35,988 nucleotides of DNA from an uncultured Anaerolineales bacterium (GTDB lineage: Bacteria > Chloroflexota > Anaerolineae > UBA4142). The stretch's first letter is position 1. Each line of letters opens with the position of its first letter. Shown here one piece after another: positions 1 to 9,442 of the stretch. The stretch covers positions 1 to 35,988 of the forward strand of contig CAIKBD010000136.1 of assembly GCA_903825565.1 (NCBI GenBank), read 5' to 3'. Under the pieces are notes generated by a model that searched no databases, was not told the origin of the DNA, and saw only the letters and a program-made list of their open reading frames with translations. The translations under genes and the position numbers were made by a program.

Positions 1-2
1 GC

Positions 3-116
3 AACTATTTTGACGAACAGGATTCGAAGAAGACCGCTCAGCGTTTAGCCAAACGGATTGAGAAGCTGGGTTATCAAGTCACCCTTCAAACACCACCTGT
101 TTCCGTGCCAGCCTAA
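3..116 (+). CDS. C-terminal fragment of an ORF truncated by the window edge (...NYFDEQDSKKTAQRLAKRIEKLGYQVTLQTPPVSVPA*); resembles transposase-associated C-termini
   Basis: Open frame from window start to TAA at 114-116; QRLxKRIEKLGYQVTL style seen in IS-encoded proteins. Confidence 0.4.
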   Translation, partial: NYFDEQDSKKTAQRLAKRIEKLGYQVTLQTPPVSVPA

Positions 117-248
117 CCGATTATTTTCAAGTCAGAACTAGTGCATCTTTAGCAATCTGGTTTTGCATTAGCAAGCTATTTTGTGCTGTCAATTACTGCA
201 TAATGCAAAACAGCTTTGTTGATTATGCACTAGGTAGCCTGGGTTGCG

Positions 249-494
249 GTGATTCATAACCCGTATTGGAAAATGCGGTTTGAACACGTGTGCCGGCATT
301 TGAGCAAGGAAAAAGCCATCGTCGCTATCGCGCGTCAGATGCGCGTGGTCGTGCGACCCGTCCGGCATGATCACGAATCGGATCAACACACCGATGCGAC
401 CGCGATTGCCCGCAAAATGATGACGTGGGCAGAGCAAGGCGAAAAGGCGATGCATCCCAGCATGACCGGACCGCAATTTGTCCGGATGCAATGA
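249..494 (+). pseudogene. Possible C-terminal remnant of a transposase (IS110-like: KEKAIVAIARQMRVVV)
   Basis: Short ORF with transposase C-terminal-like sequence, next to a truncated ISAs1 transposase. Confidence 0.35.
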
Positions 495-507
495 GACCGT
501 TTAGGCA

Positions 508-1401
508 TTGGACGAGACTTGCGAGTTGCACTACGGCCACGACTATTTTGCCAACCAGGACAAAGCGGGGGAGAGTGTTTTGCTCAATCTGGATGGCAAG
601 ACCTTGCGTGGGACCATTCCCGCTGGACAGACCCGGGGCGTCCATCTCCTGGCCGCCTATTTGCCTGCCGAAGGCTGGGCCTTGGCACAGGTTGAAGTGG
701 CCGCCAAAGAAAATGAAATTCCAGCCTCTGCCCGTCGGCTGAAAGCCCTGGATTTACAGGGTAAAATCATCACTGGGGATGCGCTCTTGGCACAACGCGA
801 CCTGTCGCGCCAAATTGTCGAAGCCCACGGTGACTATGTCTGGACGTTGAAAGGGAATCAACCCCAAATGTGCGAAGACCTGGTGACGCTGTTTGCAGGC
901 GAAAAAACTGTTCCCGGTTTTAGTCCGGCGACGAAAGATTTTCGCACGGCCCAGACCAGCGAAAAAGGGCACGGGCGCATTGAACGGCGCACCCTGACGG
1001 CGAGTACTGAATTAAAAGGCTACGGCGATTGGCCCTATGCCGAACAGGTTTTCAAACTCGGACGCTACTTCAAGCGCACTCGCGATGGGCATGTCACTCA
1101 CGAAGTGGTGTATGGCATCACTAGTCTGACGGCTCAAGAAGCGGGGCCCACGCGGCTCTTGGAGCTCATTCGCAGTCATTGGGGGATTGAGAATGGGTTG
1201 CACTATCGACGCGATGAAACGTTGCGCGAAGATTGGTGTCATTTGAAACAAGGTCACGCCCCACGCGCGATGGCAGTGATCAACAATCTCATTGTCGGAT
1301 TGGTGTTGCGGTTGGGATACCCGAACCTGGCTGAAGCGCGCCGATATTTCGATGCACATCCGCAAGCCACGCAACGATTGGTTTTGCTCCATTTTCCGTG
1401 A
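508..1401 (+). pseudogene. ISAs1-family transposase, N-terminally truncated
   Basis: LNLDGKTLRG...KGNQP...RSHWGIENGLHYRRDETLREDWC...AVINNLIVGL is typical of DDE_Tnp_ISAs1; N-terminal domain missing. Confidence 0.85.
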
Positions 1402-1489
1402 CTATTGAAAAGCCGTGCCTTTCAATTCGGTTATTTGACACCAGAATTCCCAAGTTCTATAATGTTCCTTGATTTTCTGAGAAATTTAT

Positions 1490-2260
1490 ATGGTCAAATC
1501 GAATCAATCCATTATCCGCGCAAGTCGAATTCTTAAAATGCTGGCACTCGACGCGGGTGACTTTAGTTTGCTGGAAATCAGCCAAGCCGTCAAACTCCCA
1601 TCTAGCACGGTGTATCGTCTTTTGGCAACCTTGGAGAAGGAAGGTCTTGTCGAACGCGTGGATGATGGTACACGCTATCGTCTTGGGTTGGAAGTTTTTC
1701 GGCTTGGCAATGCCGTGTTGAACAATATGCGGCTAGAGCAAGATGCCTATCCCTATATGAAAGAGCTTGCCCGCTTATCAGGCGAGACGGTAAACTTAGG
1801 TGTGCTCAGCGGGAATAGTGTTCTATATCTCCGAAAAATCGAAAGCAAAGAACCACTGCGTGCGGATTTGGTCGTGGGCGGACTTGTGCCCAGCTATTGT
1901 TCTGCGACGGGCAAAGTTCTGCTTGCATTTCTGCCGCCCGAGCAAATTGATATTCTTTTTCGCGATACATTACTCGTCCGCATGGGACCCAATTGCATCA
2001 CGTCCCTCGATCAATTGAAACAAGAACTGAAAACAATTGCGCAACGCGGTTATTCAATTGATGATCAAGAATTCAGCGCACAAATTCGTGCGATTGGAGC
2101 TCCAATTTGGAATCATCAGCACCACGTCATTGCCGCACTTGCGGTAGCAGGTCCCGCAAGTCGTCTGACACCTTCGCGAATAAATGATCTGATTCCTGAT
2201 ATTACTCAAATTGCTCTTGAAATTGCTTCCCGGTTGGGTTATCACCCAGCAAGTGTCTAG
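1490..2260 (+). CDS. IclR family transcriptional regulator
   Basis: N-terminal wHTH (ILKMLALDAGDFSLLEISQAVKLPSSTVYRLLATLEKEGLVER) and IclR effector-binding domain. Confidence 0.93.
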   Translation: MVKSNQSIIRASRILKMLALDAGDFSLLEISQAVKLPSSTVYRLLATLEKEGLVERVDDGTRYRLGLEVFRLGNAVLNNMRLEQDAYPYMKELARLSGETVNLGVLSGNSVLYLRKIESKEPLRADLVVGGLVPSYCSATGKVLLAFLPPEQIDILFRDTLLVRMGPNCITSLDQLKQELKTIAQRGYSIDDQEFSAQIRAIGAPIWNHQHHVIAALAVAGPASRLTPSRINDLIPDITQIALEIASRLGYHPASV

Positions 2261-2287
2261 TTCTTCCATTCCAAATAGCGCAGATTA

Positions 2288-2324
2288 ATCGCGTCGGTTG
2301 ATTGTTGACCGACGCGATTTTTTT
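2288..2324 (+). terminator. Rho-independent terminator after iclR-family gene
   Basis: ATCGCGTCGGT-TGATTGTTG-ACCGACGCGAT followed by a T run; perfect 11-bp stem. Confidence 0.85.
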
Positions 2325-2388
2325 CAACACCACCCCTTTGTTTTATCGCTACGGACGAAATTTTCGATTTTCAATTTTCAAAAAAACA

Positions 2389-2418
2389 TTGACAAGGCAT
2401 ATGTTATTGTTGTATAAT
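2389..2418 (+). promoter_or_regulatory. Sigma70-type promoter, TTGACA - 18 bp - TATAAT
   Basis: TTGACA at 2389-2394, TATAAT at 2413-2418, upstream of the sulfatase operon. Confidence 0.8.
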
Positions 2419-2452
2419 TTCACAAAGAGAAAATAGATTTCACAAGGTGAAA
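2418..2452 (+). promoter_or_regulatory. Tandem palindromic operators TTTCACAAAGAGAAA / TTTCACAAGGTGAAA, probable regulator binding sites
   Basis: Second copy is a perfect 6-3-6 palindrome; centres about 20 bp apart; first copy starts at the end of the -10 box. Confidence 0.7.
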
Positions 2453-2487
2453 TTGCTTTATTGGTTTCAGTGTCGAAATCTTGATCA

Positions 2488-3882
2488 TTGCAAGGTGGCA
2501 ATGTGAATAATGCTATTGTGTTTATGGCTGACGAGCACAACCCCCGCTATTCGTCAGTTTTTGGGCACCCATTCATCCGTACGCCAAATTTGCAAAATCT
2601 TGCTGAACGCGGAACGGTGTACGAGAATGCTTACACCCCTTGTCCGCTGTGCATGCCGAGCCGTTCTGCGTTTCTCACCGGCAAGCGTGTGCACGAAATG
2701 CCGGTCTTTAGCAACTGTGTTGCGAACATCAACTCCGGTCATCCCACCTTTGGTCAAGTGTTGGCAAAGCAAGGCGTCTACACTTTGAACATTGGTACTC
2801 TGCATGCCTTTGATCGTCCTGAGAACCTGGGATTTTCGCAATTGATTTTGCCGCACGCACCGCCACCTCCCGGCGATTGCAATCATGGACGCAATCCGCT
2901 GATGATTCGTCGCAACGCCGCGCAACGCGCCAATTCGTTTGGTCCGCGCGACAATGCCTTTGATCGCGACCTAAAATCCATCAATGCCGCGATTGAATGG
3001 TTGACCACGCAAGCACCACAAATGAGCCAGCCCTGGTGTTTGGTCATCAATTTGTACAAACCCCACTTTCCGCTTTTCACCACGTCCAAATTTTGGGAAC
3101 CGTATGCGGGGTTGCTCGATCCGCCCGCGTTTGGCATCGAGCAAGCATCCGCCCAGCATCCGTACGCGCAAGACCTTCGCGCGCATTTTCAGTTCGATCA
3201 ATTTACACCCGCGCAAATTAGCGGTTTGCGCCAGGGTTATTTTGCGTGCGTGAGTTTTGTGGATGCCCAACTGGGTCGCATCCTGGAAACGCTGGAAGTG
3301 ACGCGCTTGGCAAACACGACGAATCTTTTTTACACGAGCGATCACGGCGAGATGCTCGGCAAGTTTGGCTTGTGGTGGAAGAGCAACGGCTATGAAGATG
3401 CCGTCCGCATTCCGATGATTGCGGCAGGTCCAGATTTTTCGTCAGCCCAACGCGTGAGCACGCCAGTAGATTTGCATGATCTGCAAGCAACGCTCTTTCG
3501 TGTGATGGGCGCAGAGCGACCGTCCGCTTGGCATGGCACTGCTTTGCTCGACCTGCCGCAACACGACTCGAATCGGGTTATTTTTTCCGAGTATCACGGA
3601 CATGGCACGCGCTCCGGCTTGTTCGTTATTCGCAAAGGCGATTGGAAATTGATTTATTACATGGCGGGTCCGCACCAACTGTTCGATTTGGCAAGCGATC
3701 CACAAGAGCTCGCCAATGTGTATTTGAAAGAAACAGCCAAGGCGCAGGAACTAGAACAAGAATTACGCCGCATTTGCAATCCCGAAGCGGTGAATCAGCA
3801 CGCGCATCAAATTGAGCATGCACAACTCGTGGCACTGGGTTTGTGGAACACCGATCCCAACCGCCCCGATGTTGATCTTTAA
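2488..3882 (+). CDS. Sulfatase family protein
   Basis: CMPSRSAFLTGK (C-x-P-S-R formylglycine motif), TSDHGEMLG, C-terminal GDWKLIYY...QLFDLASDPQELANVY; non-ATG start (TTG 2488 or GTG 2503). Confidence 0.92.
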   Translation: MQGGNVNNAIVFMADEHNPRYSSVFGHPFIRTPNLQNLAERGTVYENAYTPCPLCMPSRSAFLTGKRVHEMPVFSNCVANINSGHPTFGQVLAKQGVYTLNIGTLHAFDRPENLGFSQLILPHAPPPPGDCNHGRNPLMIRRNAAQRANSFGPRDNAFDRDLKSINAAIEWLTTQAPQMSQPWCLVINLYKPHFPLFTTSKFWEPYAGLLDPPAFGIEQASAQHPYAQDLRAHFQFDQFTPAQISGLRQGYFACVSFVDAQLGRILETLEVTRLANTTNLFYTSDHGEMLGKFGLWWKSNGYEDAVRIPMIAAGPDFSSAQRVSTPVDLHDLQATLFRVMGAERPSAWHGTALLDLPQHDSNRVIFSEYHGHGTRSGLFVIRKGDWKLIYYMAGPHQLFDLASDPQELANVYLKETAKAQELEQELRRICNPEAVNQHAHQIEHAQLVALGLWNTDPNRPDVDL

Positions 3883-3899
3883 TCTGAAGGATATATTCA

Positions 3900-5864
3900 A
3901 TGTTAAACCAACCTTCCAAACTCATCACACTGGGATTGGACGCGGCGATCCCGCGCTTGATCAAACAATTCGTCGCGGAAGGCATCATGCCCAATACCGC
4001 CAAACTCATGCAACGCGGCGCGAGCGCATCAGTTGTCACCACCTTTCCGCCTCTCACCGCGGCGGCGTGGGCGGCAATCACGACCGGCGCTGGACCGGGA
4101 ACGGCGGGCATTCCCAGCTTGATGGTACATCTGCCCGGCGAACCGCTCGATCAATGGCACACGTCGTTCGACAAACGCATGCTACTCGCCGAAACTCTGT
4201 GGGAAGCGGCGGCACGCGACGGCAAACGCACCGCGCTCGTCAATTGGCCTGTGACGTTTCCGATGGAATTAAAGGATGGCGTTCAGGTTGCCGCTTCGCT
4301 CAATCCACCCTTTCGGTTTTTCTACATGCCGTTGTTCGACTTGGCAAGCAGTGCCTTGTTTGCGACCGAGCCGTACGCCTGCAATCAAGTGCCAGGACGC
4401 ACCGTCATCGTTAAACTATGTCCGGCCTGGGGCTGGGTCAATCCGCCACAGTCGTACAGCCCATTGCTCGACATCGAGATTACCGTGCCGCCGGTTTACA
4501 TCCAAGGAATTTCGTATCACGTCGCGATCTATGATTCGAAAGGCGAGGGTTATGATCGTGTGCTGATTTCGCCGAGCAAGAACAGCGCTGAAGCGGTTGC
4601 AGATTTGGGGCTCGGCGAAATCAGCGAGTGGATTACCAAAGCATTTGCGACGAAAGAGGGTGAACGGCTCGGACGTTTCCGGTTCCAGTTGATTGGATTG
4701 ACGACCGATGCGCAACGCTTCAGTTTGTACGTCAGTGCGATCAGCACCGCCGAGTCCTACACGATTCCATCTGATTTTACGCCGGGTCTGGAATCGGCGG
4801 CGGGACCGTATATGGAAGTGGATGACCCTTGGGCGTTTCTCGATGGCTGGGTCAATATGGACACATACGTCAAGCAATTGGAAGCGCATGTCGAATGGTG
4901 GGTCAAAGCCACCAAGCACACGCTTGCCAATTCAAACTGGGACATGGCGTTTAGTTGGGTCGGTGTGATTGATCATTTGCAACATGTCGTATGGGGCGGC
5001 ATTGATCCCAAATGCGTCAGCTACAAACCGGAACAAGCCGCGCAGTGGATGGCGCCTCTGCGTCACATTTATCAAATCGTAGATCGCGGCATCGGGCGAA
5101 TTTTGGATAGCGTCAATCTCGACGAGACCTTGGTTATGCTCGTGTCAGACCACGGCTTTACGCACATTGATTTCAATCCGTACCTCAAGCATCTGCTCGC
5201 TCAAGCTGGCTTGTTGAGTTTTTCGCTCGATCCCCAAACCGGCGCGATGATCGTGGATTGGTCCAAGACCAAGTGTTTTCCGCTCGAACCGTGCCACGCG
5301 CACATCTTTGTCAATCTCAAGGGGCGCGATCCAAACGGCATTGTCGAACCGCGCGATTACGAAAAAGTGCAACAAGAAATCATCCAAGCGATGCTCGCGT
5401 TGCGCGACCCGCGCACCGGCGAAACGATTGTTTCGATGGCGATTCCAAAACAAGAAGCCGGTGTGTTGGGCGTTTTGCAGAACCAAGGATTTGATCGCAT
5501 CGGCGATGTGTTGTTCGCGTTCAAGCCGGGCTACATCGCCAATCCATTTGTGTACCCCATCGCGATCACGTACCCGGATGGCACACGCCGCATCGTGCCG
5601 AATCCCGAAGATTACGAACCCGCTGTCCTGGGTCGGCACTTTACCGGCATTCACCTCACCTCGCCGACCATCGAAGAGATGCACGCGTTTATGTTGTTGG
5701 CTGGACCCGGCGTCAATCACTTGGAGCGCAAGCAACCGGTAAATGTCGTGGACATTGCGCCGACCATCGCCTACATTCTCGGCACGCCCATTCCCAAAGA
5801 TGCCGAAGGCGATGTGTTGCGTGATGTGCCGGCCAATCTGTGGAACAAGCGAGGTAACCGATGA
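3900..5864 (+). CDS. Alkaline phosphatase superfamily / type I phosphodiesterase-nucleotide pyrophosphatase
   Basis: LGLDAAIPRLI...TFPPLTAAAWAAITTGAGPG...VSDHGFTH...DIAPTIAYILGTPIPKDAEG. Confidence 0.9.
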   Translation: MLNQPSKLITLGLDAAIPRLIKQFVAEGIMPNTAKLMQRGASASVVTTFPPLTAAAWAAITTGAGPGTAGIPSLMVHLPGEPLDQWHTSFDKRMLLAETLWEAAARDGKRTALVNWPVTFPMELKDGVQVAASLNPPFRFFYMPLFDLASSALFATEPYACNQVPGRTVIVKLCPAWGWVNPPQSYSPLLDIEITVPPVYIQGISYHVAIYDSKGEGYDRVLISPSKNSAEAVADLGLGEISEWITKAFATKEGERLGRFRFQLIGLTTDAQRFSLYVSAISTAESYTIPSDFTPGLESAAGPYMEVDDPWAFLDGWVNMDTYVKQLEAHVEWWVKATKHTLANSNWDMAFSWVGVIDHLQHVVWGGIDPKCVSYKPEQAAQWMAPLRHIYQIVDRGIGRILDSVNLDETLVMLVSDHGFTHIDFNPYLKHLLAQAGLLSFSLDPQTGAMIVDWSKTKCFPLEPCHAHIFVNLKGRDPNGIVEPRDYEKVQQEIIQAMLALRDPRTGETIVSMAIPKQEAGVLGVLQNQGFDRIGDVLFAFKPGYIANPFVYPIAITYPDGTRRIVPNPEDYEPAVLGRHFTGIHLTSPTIEEMHAFMLLAGPGVNHLERKQPVNVVDIAPTIAYILGTPIPKDAEGDVLRDVPANLWNKRGNR

Positions 5865-6748
5865 ACGTTGGATTGATTGGCACCGGCACGATGGGCATTC
5901 TTGCGGCGGAATCAATCGTTCGCGCCGGGCATCGCCTCGTCGCGTGCGATGCGAGTCCTGCCGCAATCGCCAAAGCCGCACGCATCGGCGCGGTGTCGGT
6001 CGAATCCGCCGCGCAGGTCGCCGAGCAAGCCGAAATCATTTTGATGTTGTTGCCCACCCCGCGCCACATCGCAGAGGTTGTGACCGGCGAGCGCGGCTTG
6101 CTTAGTTGCGCGCAACCCAGTCAAGTCATCATTGATATGAGCACGGTTGACCCAGACTCGACACGCAAGATGGGCGCGCGCGCCGCCGGGTTCGGCGTCG
6201 CTTATCTTGATGCGCCAATCCTGGGTCGTCCCAGCGCGCACGGTCGCTGGGTCTTGCCGGTCGGCGGCGAAGCGAGCGTGGTCGAGCGTTGTCGTCCGGT
6301 GTTAGAAGTAATCGGACGCAAGGTGATTCACGTCGGACCGTTGGGCGCGGGCAACACGTTGAAATTGTTGAATGCGTTGATGTTCTCGGCAATCAATGTG
6401 ATGACCGCCGAAATGATGGCGATTGCATCCAAAGCCGGGCTTGCGCCGGAATTGTTGTACCGCACGCTCGCGGAAAGTGAGGCGGCGACGGTGAGCGGCT
6501 TGTTCAAAGAAGTGGGCGCGAAAATGGTCGCGCGCGATTTCACGCCGACGTTTGCGATTGACCTGCTCTGCAAAGACAATGGTCTTGCGGTGACGATGGC
6601 GAAATCGTGCGGCGCGCCGCCGGTCGTCGCGAGTGTCGTGCAAACGATGAACGAGCTGGCGCGTGCGCGCGGCTTGGGCAGTGAAGACACGAGCGCATTG
6701 CTCAAAGTGTACGAAGCCCTACTCAATGCTTCGGATTCCACGAATTAA
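5861..6748 (+). CDS. NAD(P)-dependent oxidoreductase, 3-hydroxyisobutyrate dehydrogenase-like
   Basis: GLIGTGTMG Rossmann motif, DAPILGRPSAHGRW, GPLGAGNTLKLLNAL; overlaps upstream stop by 4 nt. Confidence 0.92.
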   Translation: MNVGLIGTGTMGILAAESIVRAGHRLVACDASPAAIAKAARIGAVSVESAAQVAEQAEIILMLLPTPRHIAEVVTGERGLLSCAQPSQVIIDMSTVDPDSTRKMGARAAGFGVAYLDAPILGRPSAHGRWVLPVGGEASVVERCRPVLEVIGRKVIHVGPLGAGNTLKLLNALMFSAINVMTAEMMAIASKAGLAPELLYRTLAESEAATVSGLFKEVGAKMVARDFTPTFAIDLLCKDNGLAVTMAKSCGAPPVVASVVQTMNELARARGLGSEDTSALLKVYEALLNASDSTN

Positions 6749-6753
6749 CGATT

Positions 6754-7536
6754 ATGCCTACGTTTCCATTTTATCGAACTGATCGACCCAGAATCATCGG
6801 ACATCGCGGCGCGGCGGCGCACGCGCCGGAAAACACGATGGCTTCGTTCGAGTTGGGTGTGCAACTCGGCGCGGATGCCATTGAGCTGGATGTGCATCAG
6901 AGCCGCGACGGACATTTGATCGTGATGCACGATCCCAAGGTGTCGCGTACGACGAATGGACGCGGACACGTCAAAGATATGACGCTGGCAGAGATCAAGC
7001 AACTCGATGCTGGTGCGTGGTTTGATGAACAGTTTCGCGGCGAACGTGTGCCCACGTTGATTGAAGTTTTAGATTGGGTGAAAGGGCGCACGCCGTTGAT
7101 CGTCGAAATCAAAGGTGATCCGCAACCGGCAATTGGCATCGAAGAGAAAATCGTCAAGCACCTGCGCGATTATGCTTTGCTTGATGATACTCTCATCATT
7201 TCATTTCATCATCCCGCGTTGCGTCGCATCAAAGAATTGGAGCCGCGCCTCATCACGGCGATCAGTTATCTCGCTCAATTGATTGACCCGGTTGCCGCCG
7301 TGCGCGCCGCGAACGCCAATGGCGCGCTGGGACACGCCTCGTGCTGGACGCCGGAAACAGTGACCCAGGTTCGCGCCGCCGGCATTGCCGCGCTCACGTG
7401 GTACACGGAAAAGTTTACACCTGAGGGTATGCAATTTTTGATGGACCTGGGATTGGATGGAATCTTGATTGACTATCCCGGTCAATTGCGTGAGTATATC
7501 CAGCACGCAAGTTCACTGCCGCAAGGAGGTATGTAA
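6754..7536 (+). CDS. Glycerophosphodiester phosphodiesterase (GDPD) 1
   Basis: IIGHRGAAAHAPENTMASFELGVQLGADAIELDVHQSRDGHLIVMHD. Confidence 0.95.
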   Translation: MPTFPFYRTDRPRIIGHRGAAAHAPENTMASFELGVQLGADAIELDVHQSRDGHLIVMHDPKVSRTTNGRGHVKDMTLAEIKQLDAGAWFDEQFRGERVPTLIEVLDWVKGRTPLIVEIKGDPQPAIGIEEKIVKHLRDYALLDDTLIISFHHPALRRIKELEPRLITAISYLAQLIDPVAAVRAANANGALGHASCWTPETVTQVRAAGIAALTWYTEKFTPEGMQFLMDLGLDGILIDYPGQLREYIQHASSLPQGGM

Positions 7537-8465
7537 TGGCGATTGTATCCAGCACAGTTAAAAAACGCGCCTTTCCCTGGTCTTTGCATCTGTCCAGTTT
7601 GCATCAAGAGTATCTCGTTTTTGCATTGCTGGTATTACCCAACCTGGCTCTCTTTACGATTTGGATTTACTGGCCCTTTGTTCAATCGTTCTATCTCAGT
7701 TTCACGAACTGGAATCCGCTCAGCCCGGTTACAAGTTTTATCGGGTTGGATAATTACGTGCGGCTCGTGAACCAACCGATTTTTTGGCAAGTGTTGTCGA
7801 ATACGGTCATTTTTACCGTTGGCGTTCTGGGGATTCGCTTGACCTTGTCGTTAGGTCTCGCGGTTTTGCTCAATCAGCAATTGGCGGCGCGCGGCTTTTG
7901 GCGGATGGTCTATTTTTCACCACACATTACAACTTCGGCGGCGATGGCGCTGGTGTGGTTGACCATCTATGATCCCATCTATGGTCCGCTTCAAGCCATC
8001 TTTGAGGCATTCGGCGCGCAGTTTCCGGATGTCTTGAGCAGTACGCTGTTCGCCTTGCCGGCGTTGATGTTGGTGGACATTTGGAAAGGGCTGGGCTATT
8101 CGACCATCGTTTTTCTCGCCGCGATGCAAGGAGTGGACCACGAAATGAAAGACGCGGCGGCAGTGGATGGCGCGAATGGCTGGCAAATGTTTTGGAATAT
8201 CACGTTCCCCGCAATTTCACCGATCACCTATTTTTTGATTGTCACCGGCTTGATCGGTTTGTTCAAAACGTTCAACCTGGTGCATGTGATGACCGGTGGT
8301 AAACCTCAGAACGCCACGAACCTCTACGTGTTCTATCTCTATCGCGAAGCGTTTCACTTTCAAAAATTTGGGTATGCCTCCGCCGTTGCGGTCGTGATGG
8401 TTATCCTCATAATGATTTTCACTTATTTGCAGACCCGCGCGGCAGACAAATGGGTGCACTATTAA
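7536..8465 (+). CDS. Carbohydrate ABC transporter permease (UgpA/MalF-like)
   Basis: Multi-TM; EAA-like loop MKDAAAVDGANGWQMFWNITFPAISP. Confidence 0.92.
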   Translation: MAIVSSTVKKRAFPWSLHLSSLHQEYLVFALLVLPNLALFTIWIYWPFVQSFYLSFTNWNPLSPVTSFIGLDNYVRLVNQPIFWQVLSNTVIFTVGVLGIRLTLSLGLAVLLNQQLAARGFWRMVYFSPHITTSAAMALVWLTIYDPIYGPLQAIFEAFGAQFPDVLSSTLFALPALMLVDIWKGLGYSTIVFLAAMQGVDHEMKDAAAVDGANGWQMFWNITFPAISPITYFLIVTGLIGLFKTFNLVHVMTGGKPQNATNLYVFYLYREAFHFQKFGYASAVAVVMVILIMIFTYLQTRAADKWVHY

Positions 8466-8489
8466 TCGGCTGAGAAAGAGAGAACCGCA

Positions 8490-9347
8490 ATGAATCAACT
8501 TGCCACAATCCGCAGAATGAATCCGCGCAAATTTTTGAGCCAGTTCTCGATCCATCTCATCGTGATCTTTTGGGCGCTCTTTATCGGTTTTCCATTCTTT
8601 CAAATGATCCTGACCTCGTTCAAGGATATCAGCGAAGTCAATCACGTGCCGATGGTCATCTTCCCCAGCGAGTGGCGCTGGCAAAATTATGTGGACGCCT
8701 GGACGCTCGTGCCGATGGATCGCTTTACGATCAACAGCATCATCTACACCGTGACCATCACCATCGGCGAGTTGCTGATGGGTATCAGCGCGGGCTATGC
8801 CTTTGCGCGTTTGCGTTTCCCGTTCCGGGACAAACTGTTTTTTCTGATCTTGCTCACGTTCATGGTCCCCGGGCAAATTACGTTGATCCCGCGCTTTATC
8901 ATGCTCGCGGATTTGCATTGGATGGATACGTATCAGGGCTTGATCATTCCGCAACTTTCGAGCGCGTTTGGGCTTTTTCTGCTACGCCAAAATTTCAAAA
9001 GTTTGCCCCAGGAAATTTTCGACGCGGCAACGATTGATGGCGCGGGACATTTGCGGAAAATGTTTACGATTGCCTTGCCGATGGCAAAACCGATTCTATG
9101 GACCGTGACCTTGCTCGCCGCAATCAGTCATTGGAATGACTATCAATGGCCCCTCATCGTGACCAACTCAGCGGAAATGCGCACTTTGCCCGTTGGCATC
9201 CAAATGCTCAAGACGGCGATGGATGCAACGTACTGGAATATTGTTATGGCAGGCGCAACGATTGTTGTCGTGCCGATCTTGATTCTTTTCTTACTGGCGC
9301 AAAAGCAATTTATTGAAGGCGCGCTCAGTGGTGCGCTCAAGGGTTAA
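8490..9347 (+). CDS. Carbohydrate ABC transporter permease (UgpE/MalG-like)
   Basis: Multi-TM; EIFDAATIDGAGHLRKMFTIALPMAKP. Confidence 0.92.
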   Translation: MNQLATIRRMNPRKFLSQFSIHLIVIFWALFIGFPFFQMILTSFKDISEVNHVPMVIFPSEWRWQNYVDAWTLVPMDRFTINSIIYTVTITIGELLMGISAGYAFARLRFPFRDKLFFLILLTFMVPGQITLIPRFIMLADLHWMDTYQGLIIPQLSSAFGLFLLRQNFKSLPQEIFDAATIDGAGHLRKMFTIALPMAKPILWTVTLLAAISHWNDYQWPLIVTNSAEMRTLPVGIQMLKTAMDATYWNIVMAGATIVVVPILILFLLAQKQFIEGALSGALKG

Positions 9348-9442
9348 TGACCAGCCATTGAAAGGAGAGACAAACGCAAGACCAATTGTGATCTGTTCGT
9401 TGAACTACGAAGGAAACCAATTGAACTTTCAAGGAGGAGAGT

